A stretch of 5,155 nt of DNA from Acidobacteriota bacterium. Lineage in GTDB: Bacteria; Acidobacteriota; Terriglobia; UBA7540. Numbering within the stretch: the first letter of the stretch is position 1; every line of letters begins with the position of its first letter. The DNA is taken from the NCBI GenBank assembly GCA_003224635.1, contig QHZK01000320.1, positions 1 through 5,155 on the forward strand, written 5' to 3'. The notes beneath the pieces are model-generated. The model was not told where the DNA came from. It worked only from the letters and a program-made list of their open reading frames with translations, and did not search any database. Of the stretch, positions 1 to 5,155 are shown piece by piece. The translations under genes were made by a program, and so were the position numbers.

Positions 1-1
1 G

Positions 2-259
2 GAGGCGGTTCCAGAGGCAGCAAGCCCTTCCTCGTCTGATGCTGATGTCGCGGGTTCGGAGGCGGTGGACGAGGGCGACCGAAATCGAAAGACGTCGGAT
101 GAAGACCTCAACCCACAGGCGATCGAGGAAGCCCGGGGACCCGAAGAAGCCAGGGGAAAGGGTGCGAGCGACGAGCCCGCCGCTGAATCGGTTGAGGCGG
201 CGTCGCTCCATGAAAGGAGGGAAGCAGGACCGTCGCCCGAAGGCGACGAGCACAAGTAA
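2..259 (+). CDS. nusA: C-terminal tail of probable transcription factor NusA (5'-truncated by window edge)
   Basis: An open frame enters from the left edge (first full codon at base 2) and ends at TAA 257-259, giving 85 residues. The peptide is low in complexity, strongly charged and rich in Glu, Asp, Ala, Ser and Pro, with no hydrophobic core, so it reads as a disordered acidic tail and not as a folded domain. No NusA domain (S1, KH or the N-terminal domain) lies inside the window. The name rests on position: the gene directly before infB in this operon is usually nusA, which binds RNA polymerase and modulates pausing, termination and antitermination, and some NusA proteins carry an acidic C-terminal extension. 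It ends 107 bases before the preferred infB start, in the same direction, which fits cotranscription. Another protein with an acidic tail cannot be excluded. Confidence 0.6.
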   Translation, partial: EAVPEAASPSSSDADVAGSEAVDEGDRNRKTSDEDLNPQAIEEARGPEEARGKGASDEPAAESVEAASLHERREAGPSPEGDEHK

Positions 260-287
260 ACGCCACCCGGCGACGATCAGTCGAAAC

Positions 288-303
288 GAGAGGATTCAGC
301 GTG
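288..303 (+). promoter_or_regulatory. Shine-Dalgarno and GTG: alternative upstream start for infB
   Basis: AGAGGA (289-294) lies 6 bases before GTG 301-303, which is in frame with infB and open through to it. Using it would add 22 residues, beginning MVRLERREAS, before the conserved MSKIRINELA start. The spacing and match to the anti-Shine-Dalgarno sequence are better than those in front of ATG 367. The added peptide has no resemblance to the usual IF-2 N-terminus, so I prefer 367 but record this as a real alternative. Confidence 0.3.
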
Positions 304-366
304 GTTCGTCTGGAAAGGCGCGAAGCGTCGAGGCACAGCCCGACGCTAAAGGACCAAGAGACGGAG

Positions 367-3147
367 ATGAGCAAAATTCGAATTAACGAGCTGGCGCGCG
401 AGCTGGAAATCAAACCGAAGGTTATCACCGACTATCTGCCCGAGATCGGCGTCACGGACAAGAAGTCGCACTCGAGCGCCCTCGATGAAGATGTTGCCAA
501 TAAGGTGCGCGAGCGCTTCCACTCGACCGGCGAGGAGCAGGGCTCAGAGCCGCAGGTCACAGAGGTGCACGTCGCAGAGCCGCACGTCGCAGAGCCGCAC
601 GTCGCAGAGAAAGCCCCGGCAGTTCCGCAGCCGGCTTCGCCGTCTCCTGTGAAGCCCGCGCCGACGGCGGACAGGCCCGCTCCAGGACTGATCCAAGCGG
701 CCGGGCACGGCGCCGCTGTGGCTGCTCCTCCGACGCCAACTCCAGTGAGGAAGCCCGGCGAAACCCGCCCCGAAGCGCGTTCCATGACGCGGTCCCTGGC
801 CGAGATCCAGGCCGACGCCCGCAAGGCAGTGGCTCCGCCTCCGCCCCCTCGGCCGCCCGCGTCGGTCCTGGCTCATACTGCCGCACGCCCTGCGGAAAAG
901 CCTCCGACAACCTCCTCGGCAGGGTCGGCAGCGCCGCTCCGAGTGGGGCCTGTGCCTCCGACCCGCGCGCCCGCGCCTCCCACGCGAGGCTGGCCGCCTT
1001 CGACCGGTGTTGGAACCAAGACACGCGAAGCTCCGCAGGCCAGGGCCGGCGCTGCGCCGGAAGCGAGGGCGCCCGGAAGAGCGCCCGAGCCGGCTGCGGC
1101 TCCCGCGACAGAGCACACCCGGACGTCGCGGACTGGCAAATCGCCGGCTTCCAACCAGCCGATCTATCCCGGCGTCGCGGTTCCCAAGGGGGTTCCTCCT
1201 CGGCCTCACGTTCAGCGCGGCAGGGAGCCGCGTCCGCAGCATCCCACAGCCGCGCGGCCCGTACCCGCTGCAGGCGCCGCCGCAGCCACCGGAGGAGTGC
1301 CTTCGCCGCGTCCACCGCGTGCGCCTGCATTCGCTCCTCATCGAGTTGCTCCATCGCCCAGGCCCGCGGCGCCGGTTGAAGTGCCGATCACCAGGAGCAT
1401 CACGATCAGCGAGGGCATCAGCATCAAGGAACTTTCCGAGAAGCTCGAGGCGCGCGCGAGGGACGTTATCAAGAGGCTGCTCGACAAAGGTATCTTCGCT
1501 ACGATTAACCAGACCCTCGACTCGCAGACGGCCACCGAGATGGCGCGCGCTTTCGGCGCTCAGACCTCCGTCATCAGTTACGAAGAGGAAGTGGTTCACG
1601 AAGTCGAAGAGTCGGACCGCCCGGAGGACCTAAAAGAGCGGGCCCCGGTTGTGACCGTCATGGGGCACGTCGATCACGGCAAGACTTCGCTGCTCGACGC
1701 CATCCGCGAGACCAATGTCACGGCGCGGGAGGCGGGAGGCATCACGCAGCACATCGGCGCCTACCGGGTCGAGGTGAAAGGACGCAAGATCGTCTTCCTG
1801 GATACGCCCGGCCATGAAGCGTTCACCTTGATGCGCGCGCGCGGCGCCCAGGTGACGGACGTGGTGGTGCTGGTCGTGGGCGCTGACGACGGCGTGATGC
1901 CGCAGACGCTCGAAGCCATCAGTCACGCGCGCGCCGCCAAGGTCCCGATCGTCGTCGCGATCAACAAAATCGACAAGCCGGATGCGCTGCCCGAGCGCGT
2001 CAAGAAGCAGTTGGCCGACAACAACCTGATGCCCGAGGATTGGGGCGGAGACACGGTGACGGTGGAAGTCTCCGCCAAGCAGCGCAAGAACCTGGACCTG
2101 CTGCTGGAAATGATCCTGCTCGTGGCGGACCTGCAGGCGCTCAAAGCGAATCCCAAACGGCTGGCTTCGGGCACGGTGCTCGAAGGCAGGCTCGACCGCG
2201 GCCGCGGTCCCGTGGCCACGATCCTGGTCCAGAACGGTACGATGCACGTGGGCGACGCGTTTATCGTGGGCGCGATTTTCGGCAAGGTGCGCGCCATGCT
2301 GGATGACCGCGGGCGGCCGTGCGAAGAGGCCGGGCCGTCCACACCGCTCGAGGTCCTGGGTCTCGAGGACGTACCCCAGGCTGGCGACCGGTTCCAGGTG
2401 ATCGAAAACACCCTGAAAGCGCGGCAGATTTCGCTCCACCGCCTGGCCCACCAGCGCGAAGCGGCCCTGGCGAAGAGCGCCCGCCTGACGCTCGAGCAAC
2501 TGCACGAACAGCTTGCCGCCGGCGATGTGAAGGAATTGCCTCTGATCATCAAGGCCGACGTGCAAGGGTCTGTCGAGGTCCTGAGTGACACGCTGAACAA
2601 GCTGAGCTCCGAGAAAGTGAAGATCAAGGTCATCCACGCCGGCGTGGGCGCGATTACCGAGACGGACGTTCTGCTGGCGTCGACCTCGAACGCCGTCGTT
2701 ATCGGCTTCAACGTGCGCCCGGAACGCAAAGCGTCCGAACTCGCGCAGCTCGAGAACGTCGATATCCGGCTCCATACGATCATCTACAACGTTACCGACG
2801 AGATCAAGAAAGCCATGGTCGGCCTGCTGGCCGTCACTTTCAAGGAGACCACGCTCGGGAGGGCGGAGGTGCGGGACACTTTCCGCGTCTCCGGCGTCGG
2901 CGCCGTGGCGGGCTGTTACGTCGTGGATGGAAAGCTCACGCGCGAGGCCCGGGTGCGCCTGGTGCGCGACGGCGTGGTGGTCTACGAGGGCCGCGTCCGC
3001 TCGCTGCGCAGGTTCAAGGAAGACGTCACGGAAGTGCGGTCGAGCCTCGAATGCGGCGTGGCGCTCGAGAATTTCAGCGACGTGAAACTCGGCGACGTCA
3101 TCGAGGCCTTCGTGGTCGAGAGGGTTTCGGAGCCTGCCTTGGTTTAG
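367..3147 (+). CDS. infB: Translation initiation factor IF-2
   Basis: IF-2 is the cytoplasmic GTPase that positions formyl-methionyl-tRNA on the 30S subunit and promotes 50S joining. The 926-residue product begins MSKIRINELARELEIKPK, the typical IF-2 N-terminal subdomain (about 1-55). A long, Pro/Ala/Arg-rich, probably disordered linker follows (about 60-335), containing a small tandem repeat, then a second IF2_N-type domain (about 339-408). The G domain is complete: G1 GHVDHGKT (433-440), switch I EAGGITQHIGA (455-465), G3 DTPGH (479-483), G4 NKID (533-536) and G5 SAK (569-571). The EF-Tu-like domain II starts near 602, the IF-2-specific C1 domain near 723, and the fMet-tRNA-binding C2 domain ends the protein (SSLECGVALENF). 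ATG 367 was chosen for the conserved N-terminus, although its ribosome-binding site is weak (AAGAG 356-360; AAAGGA 348-353 is 13 bases away). All key residues are intact. Confidence 0.98.
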   Translation: MSKIRINELARELEIKPKVITDYLPEIGVTDKKSHSSALDEDVANKVRERFHSTGEEQGSEPQVTEVHVAEPHVAEPHVAEKAPAVPQPASPSPVKPAPTADRPAPGLIQAAGHGAAVAAPPTPTPVRKPGETRPEARSMTRSLAEIQADARKAVAPPPPPRPPASVLAHTAARPAEKPPTTSSAGSAAPLRVGPVPPTRAPAPPTRGWPPSTGVGTKTREAPQARAGAAPEARAPGRAPEPAAAPATEHTRTSRTGKSPASNQPIYPGVAVPKGVPPRPHVQRGREPRPQHPTAARPVPAAGAAAATGGVPSPRPPRAPAFAPHRVAPSPRPAAPVEVPITRSITISEGISIKELSEKLEARARDVIKRLLDKGIFATINQTLDSQTATEMARAFGAQTSVISYEEEVVHEVEESDRPEDLKERAPVVTVMGHVDHGKTSLLDAIRETNVTAREAGGITQHIGAYRVEVKGRKIVFLDTPGHEAFTLMRARGAQVTDVVVLVVGADDGVMPQTLEAISHARAAKVPIVVAINKIDKPDALPERVKKQLADNNLMPEDWGGDTVTVEVSAKQRKNLDLLLEMILLVADLQALKANPKRLASGTVLEGRLDRGRGPVATILVQNGTMHVGDAFIVGAIFGKVRAMLDDRGRPCEEAGPSTPLEVLGLEDVPQAGDRFQVIENTLKARQISLHRLAHQREAALAKSARLTLEQLHEQLAAGDVKELPLIIKADVQGSVEVLSDTLNKLSSEKVKIKVIHAGVGAITETDVLLASTSNAVVIGFNVRPERKASELAQLENVDIRLHTIIYNVTDEIKKAMVGLLAVTFKETTLGRAEVRDTFRVSGVGAVAGCYVVDGKLTREARVRLVRDGVVVYEGRVRSLRRFKEDVTEVRSSLECGVALENFSDVKLGDVIEAFVVERVSEPALV
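547..606 (+). repeat. Four tandem 15-bp units inside the infB linker
   Basis: Units at 547-561, 562-576, 577-591 and 592-606. The last two are identical (GAGCCGCACGTCGCA); the second differs at two bases and the first at a few. They are in frame and encode EPQVT, EVHVA, EPHVA and EPHVA (IF-2 residues 61-80), at the start of the disordered linker. A unit length divisible by three means copy-number change would keep the reading frame. Confidence 0.9.
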
Positions 3148-3171
3148 GGGAGCGCGGGCGTCTCGCCCGCA
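3147..3171 (+). repeat. Perfect GC hairpin between infB and ylxP, possible dispersed palindromic repeat
   Basis: GCGGGCG (3154-3160) and CGCCCGC (3164-3170) form a perfect 7-bp stem with a TCT loop. It begins 7 bases after the infB stop and ends 9 bases before the ylxP ATG. No T-run follows, so it does not look like an intrinsic terminator. From memory, this GGGAGCGCGGGCGTCTCGCC-type sequence occurs many times in intergenic DNA of some Acidobacteriota, Verrucomicrobiota and similar genomes; this could not be verified here. The hairpin itself is certain, its membership in a repeat family is not. Confidence 0.7.
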
Positions 3172-3178
3172 CACGACG

Positions 3179-3460
3179 ATGCCGGTCGGCGTATTAACGC
3201 TCGAAATTCAATTGCCCTACGCGCACTCCCTCAAAGAAAAGAGAGCGGTCTTGAACAGGATGCGAGACCGCCTGCGCTCGCGCTTCAACGTCGCCGTGGC
3301 CGAACTGGACCACCAGGACGCGTGGCAGCAGGCCGTGCTCGGTGTCGTCTCCATCTCGAACAGCCAGCCGCTGCTCGAATCGGTCTTTCAGCAGGTGCTG
3401 GCCGAGTCGGAAAGGATCCTGGGCCAGGACGTGGCCCATCACAGCCTCGACTTTTTCTGA
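3179..3460 (+). CDS. ylxP: DUF503/YlxP family small protein
   Basis: The 93-residue product matches the DUF503 (YlxP) family in length and pattern: it opens MPVGVLTLEIQLPYAHSLKEKR, with the family's SLKEKR signature at residues 17-22, then FNVAVAEL (36-43) and the W49-QQAVLGVVSIS stretch, and ends in a helix followed by SLDFF. It has no signal peptide or membrane segment, so it should be cytoplasmic. The family commonly lies between infB and rbfA, as here, which suggests a role linked to ribosome assembly or initiation; the sequence itself shows no catalytic site. ATG 3179 gives the standard family N-terminus. No Shine-Dalgarno sequence lies at normal distance: the nearest, GGAG at 3149-3152, is 26 bases away, with a hairpin between. 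The gene starts 31 bases after the infB stop. Confidence 0.93.
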   Translation: MPVGVLTLEIQLPYAHSLKEKRAVLNRMRDRLRSRFNVAVAELDHQDAWQQAVLGVVSISNSQPLLESVFQQVLAESERILGQDVAHHSLDFF

Positions 3461-3472
3461 CTAGGCTAGCTA

Positions 3473-3532
3473 TTTTCAGAGCGAGATTCCTCGTTCCGCT
3501 CGGAATGACATAGCGCGAGAGGGTTTTCAGAG
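3473..3532. repeat. Short stem-bearing intergenic repeat flanked by a 9-bp direct repeat
   Basis: TTTTCAGAG occurs exactly at 3473-3481 and again at 3524-3532, enclosing 42 bases. The enclosed segment holds ATTCC (3486-3490) and GGAAT (3502-3506) as inverted arms, with a competing pairing of GAGCG and CGCTC. The TTCCTCG...CGGAATGACA sequence resembles a dispersed intergenic repeat I recall from several environmental bacterial genomes; no database check was possible. The exact 9-bp flanks are what a target-site duplication would look like. The segment is far too short to encode a transposase. Confidence 0.55.
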
Positions 3533-3583
3533 GTCACCCTTCAGACTTCATACTCGCGTCGATCCCGTGATCCCTGAGCGTCG

Positions 3584-3588
3584 AAGGA
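3584..3588 (+). promoter_or_regulatory. Shine-Dalgarno site that decides the rbfA start
   Basis: AAGGA ends 5 bases before ATG 3594. This favours 3594 over an in-frame GTG at 3567, which would add nine residues unlike other RbfA N-termini and has no good upstream site. Confidence 0.75.
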
Positions 3589-3593
3589 TAATC

Positions 3594-3947
3594 ATGCCCC
3601 TCCCTGGACGCCGCCAGGAGCGGCTTCAAGACCAGATTCGCAGCGAAGTAGCCCTGATGATCAGCGAAGAGCTGAACGATCCGCGCATCGGCTTCACCAC
3701 GGTGACGCGGGTCGAGCTGAGCGCCGATCTCGGCCACGCCCGCATCCTCGTGTCGGTGCTGGGCAGCGAGCAGGTTCAACAGAGTACTCTCGAGGGCCTA
3801 TCGTCTGCGGCGGGATACCTCCGCCGCGAGATCACGCGCCGGTTGGGTCTGCGGCGCGCGCCCGAACTGACCTTGGTCCTCGACCACGGGCCGGAAGAAG
3901 GGCAGAAAATCGAGGCGCTGCTCGAGAAGCTCAAGAAGGAGCAATAG
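3594..3947 (+). CDS. rbfA: 30S ribosome-binding factor A
   Basis: RbfA binds the 30S subunit late in assembly, helps process the 16S rRNA 5' end and supports growth in the cold. The product has 117 residues, normal for the family, and forms a single KH-type domain. Visible landmarks are the N-terminal helix with RRQERLQDQIRSEVALMI, the conserved DPRIGFTTVTRVELSADL stretch (29-46), HARILVSVLG (48-57), the AxG kink typical of the RbfA KH fold (A72-A73-G74) followed by YLRREITRRLGLRRAPEL, and the final strand LTLVLD (92-97). A charged tail ends in LEKLKKEQ. It lies between ylxP and truB in the same direction, the expected context. The gene has its own good Shine-Dalgarno site and a 133-base gap upstream, so it can be translated independently of ylxP. 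Confidence 0.96.
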   Translation: MPLPGRRQERLQDQIRSEVALMISEELNDPRIGFTTVTRVELSADLGHARILVSVLGSEQVQQSTLEGLSSAAGYLRREITRRLGLRRAPELTLVLDHGPEEGQKIEALLEKLKKEQ

Positions 3948-4003
3948 GCGCCGGCGCTCAGCCGCGAGACCGTTACGACTCATCCAGAGATCAATCGCTG
4001 CTC

Positions 4004-4036
4004 GCTGAAAGCTGACGGCTGACTGCTGACAGCTTT
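4004..4036. repeat. GCTGANN heptad array immediately upstream of truB
   Basis: Four head-to-tail 7-base units: GCTGAAA (4004-4010), GCTGACG (4011-4017), GCTGACT (4018-4024) and GCTGACA (4025-4031). The region also contains the perfect inverted pair AAAGCTG (4008-4014) and CAGCTTT (4030-4036). It ends 7 bases before the truB ATG and fills the place where a ribosome-binding site would be expected. Read on the other strand the unit is NNTCAGC, close to the array after truB. Similar CTGA-type heptad strings are, from memory, common in intergenic DNA of some Acidobacteriota and cyanobacteria. Confidence 0.75.
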
Positions 4037-4043
4037 TCGAAAC

Positions 4044-4976
4044 ATGCCTTCCACGAACACCGAAATCTCGGGAATCCTGGTCATCGACAAACCGGCGGGG
4101 ATAACATCGCACGATGTCGTGGCGGCCGCGCGGCGGCTGCTGGGAACGCAGCAAGTGGGCCATTTCGGGACCCTTGATCCCTTTGCGACGGGAGTGCTTC
4201 CTCTTTCGGTCGGGAAGGCGACCCGGTTCGCGCAGTTCTATCTGAAGTCGCGCAAGGCTTACGAAGGCGCCATGCGGTTTGGCTTTGCGACGGACACCTA
4301 CGACGCCACCGGGCAGCCCGCCGCGGACCCGGCGCCTGTCGAGTTCGACCGCGCGGCCCTGGAAAAGGCGTTCCGGGATTTCACCGGACGCGTCATGCAG
4401 ACGCCCCCTCCTTTCTCCGCCAAGCGAGTGGGCGGCGTCCGCGCCTACAAGCTGGCTCGCGAGCGCAAGCCGGTGGAACTCGCTCCGGTGGAGGTCGAAG
4501 TCTACGCGCTCGAGGTCATCAACACGGAGGGCGATCTGGCGCGGTTCGCGGTCGAGTGTTCCGGCGGGACCTACGTCCGCTCGCTCGCCCACGACATCGG
4601 CAGGAAGATCGGCTGCCCGACGCACCTCGCCAGCCTGCGGCGCACGGCGGTGGCCGAATTCAAGGAAAATCAGGCGGTCACATTGGAAGGGCTGCGACAG
4701 ACCATCGAAGCAGGGAAACTCGAGGCGGTCCTGGTCCCGCTCGAGGCGCTCCTGCCCGACTGTCCGGCGCTGGTGGTGCGCGGACGCGAAGAGCAGGGCG
4801 TCCGTCACGGCCACAAGTTTGAGCTGGCGCAGAGTCTGCGGCCCGACCGCGGCTCCCGCGCCAATCACATGCCCGTTATCAGCCTGCTGAAGATCCTCAA
4901 TCCCGAGCGGCGCTTGATCGCCGTGGCCCGGCACGTTTCGGGGAGCGTGTATCATCCTGACTTGGTGTTGGTTTGA
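4044..4976 (+). CDS. truB: tRNA pseudouridine(55) synthase TruB
   Basis: TruB converts uridine 55 in the T-loop of tRNAs to pseudouridine and also acts as a tRNA chaperone. The 310-residue product is of normal length. It starts with the family motif GILVIDKPAGITSHDVV (10-26). The catalytic aspartate is D45 in GHFGTLDPFATGVLPL (39-54). The active-site tyrosine is Y73 in KAYEG, and other expected blocks are the substrate-contact stretch QTPPPFSAKRVGGVRAYKLAR (119-139, split here by P121-P123) and GGTYVRSLAHDIG (174-186) with R179. A PUA-like C-terminal region (about 230-310) ends in YHPDLVLV. Motif I has Phe at position 41 where Thr is usual. No Shine-Dalgarno sequence is visible before ATG 4044, where a heptad repeat array sits instead. 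The start fits the family N-terminus well. Confidence 0.96.
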   Translation: MPSTNTEISGILVIDKPAGITSHDVVAAARRLLGTQQVGHFGTLDPFATGVLPLSVGKATRFAQFYLKSRKAYEGAMRFGFATDTYDATGQPAADPAPVEFDRAALEKAFRDFTGRVMQTPPPFSAKRVGGVRAYKLARERKPVELAPVEVEVYALEVINTEGDLARFAVECSGGTYVRSLAHDIGRKIGCPTHLASLRRTAVAEFKENQAVTLEGLRQTIEAGKLEAVLVPLEALLPDCPALVVRGREEQGVRHGHKFELAQSLRPDRGSRANHMPVISLLKILNPERRLIAVARHVSGSVYHPDLVLV

Positions 4977-4985
4977 GCGCAGTTC

Positions 4986-5017
4986 GTCAGTGGTCAGTTG
5001 TCAGTCAGTAGTCAGTT
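4986..5017. repeat. GTCAGNN heptad array downstream of truB
   Basis: GTCAG occurs at 4986, 4993, 5000, 5004 and 5011: a 7-base register with one 4-base slip between 5000 and 5004. It begins 9 bases after the truB stop. It is related, in reverse orientation, to the array before truB: 5004-5016 matches the reverse complement of 4018-4030 at 11 of 13 positions, the two differences being G-U pairs in RNA. Its minus strand supplies the stop codon of the possible gene at the window edge. No T-run follows, so it is not an obvious intrinsic terminator. Confidence 0.75.
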
Positions 5018-5154
5018 GAACAACGAATAGACAGATTGTCAGCGCGGGCAAGTTCGGCTTGGTCTATGCCATGAGGTTCGATCGCATCGACGAAATCAAG
5101 CAGAACAGCTTTCGCGGGTTTGTGGCCATATCTGCCCTTCAGGCATCGAACTGT
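5005..5154 (-). CDS. Possible 3' end of an unidentified minus-strand gene (truncated by window edge)
   Basis: On the minus strand a frame is open from the right edge for 49 codons and stops at TGA (5005-5007 on the plus strand), inside the heptad array. The peptide includes GHKPAKAVLLDFVDAIEPHG and then IDQAELARADNLSIRCSTDY, an amphipathic, soluble-looking segment that I do not recognise. Base composition by codon position is high GC at position one (about two thirds), and lower at two and three (about half), acceptable for coding but with lower third-position GC than the genes to the left, so it may be accessory or acquired. The directly opposite plus-strand frame is also open from 5020, with an ATG at 5071, and cannot be excluded. 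Confidence 0.3.
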   Translation of the reverse strand, partial: TVRCLKGRYGHKPAKAVLLDFVDAIEPHGIDQAELARADNLSIRCSTDY

Positions 5155-5155
5155 C

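Noticed and set aside
39..386. 115-codon plus-strand frame across the nusA-infB junction
   Set aside because: The product is an Arg/Lys/Ser-rich low-complexity peptide overlapping the acidic tail in another frame and the infB start; no gene-like features.
544..1599. Long minus-strand frames opposite the IF-2 linker
   Set aside because: They are shadows of the GC-rich Pro/Ala-coding linker and translate to Arg/Gly-rich low-complexity peptide.
1630..3174. 514-codon open frame on the minus strand opposite infB
   Set aside because: It mirrors an intact, fully conserved IF-2 gene; long antisense frames are a common by-product of GC-rich codon use. Its translation is His/Asp/Arg-rich with no recognisable domain.
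3451..3480. T-rich bases at the end of ylxP considered as an intrinsic terminator
   Set aside because: The T-run lies inside the last codons (DFF), and no stable GC stem precedes it.
3322..3513. 63-codon plus-strand frame running from ylxP into the spacer
   Set aside because: It overlaps ylxP in another frame and its end is translated intergenic repeat.
3948..3957. 10-bp palindrome GCGCCGGCGC right after the rbfA stop, considered as a terminator
   Set aside because: It has no loop-forming centre and no following T-run, and truB continues in the same direction shortly after.
4004..4031. Heptad array considered as a CRISPR array
   Set aside because: Units are 7 bases, directly adjacent and without spacers, so this is a simple tandem repeat.
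3798..4955. 385-codon minus-strand frame across rbfA and truB
   Set aside because: It spans two well-conserved plus-strand genes and the repeat between them; the QQSAVSFQ-like stretch in it is simply translated heptad repeat.

Overview
This window is a slice of a conserved bacterial translation and ribosome-maturation operon in a GC-rich genome. All clearly supported genes lie on the plus strand: the 3' end of a gene that is probably nusA (2-259), infB for translation initiation factor IF-2 (367-3147), a small DUF503/YlxP gene (3179-3460), rbfA (3594-3947) and truB (4044-4976). The last ~140 bases may hold the 3' end of an unrelated minus-strand gene that runs off the window, which would make truB the last gene of the cluster here.

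The order nusA-infB-ylxP-rbfA-truB, the long Pro/Ala-rich linker of IF-2, the GC-rich codon use and the types of intergenic repeat suggest Acidobacteriota or a similar environmental phylum. This is inference: there is no rRNA or other decisive marker. The genes act together. IF-2 places initiator tRNA on the 30S subunit, RbfA matures the 30S subunit, TruB makes pseudouridine 55 in tRNA, NusA (if correctly identified) couples transcription to these processes, and YlxP is a small protein that habitually travels with them.

The coding content is ordinary and I do not see a new enzymatic or defence system. The unusual part is the spacers. Most gene junctions after infB carry a different small repeat-like element: a perfect GC hairpin (3154-3170) between infB and ylxP; a short element with a small stem (3482-3523) flanked by an exact 9-bp direct repeat between ylxP and rbfA; a GCTGANN heptad array (4004-4031) just before truB; and a GTCAGNN heptad array (4986-5017) just after truB. 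The two arrays are in opposite orientation and partly complementary. Three of the four resemble dispersed intergenic repeats I recall from such genomes, but that recall could not be checked here.

The hairpin before ylxP sits between a GGAG motif and the start codon, at a position where folding would restore normal Shine-Dalgarno spacing. The infB gene has a competing upstream GTG start with a better ribosome-binding site than the conserved ATG.
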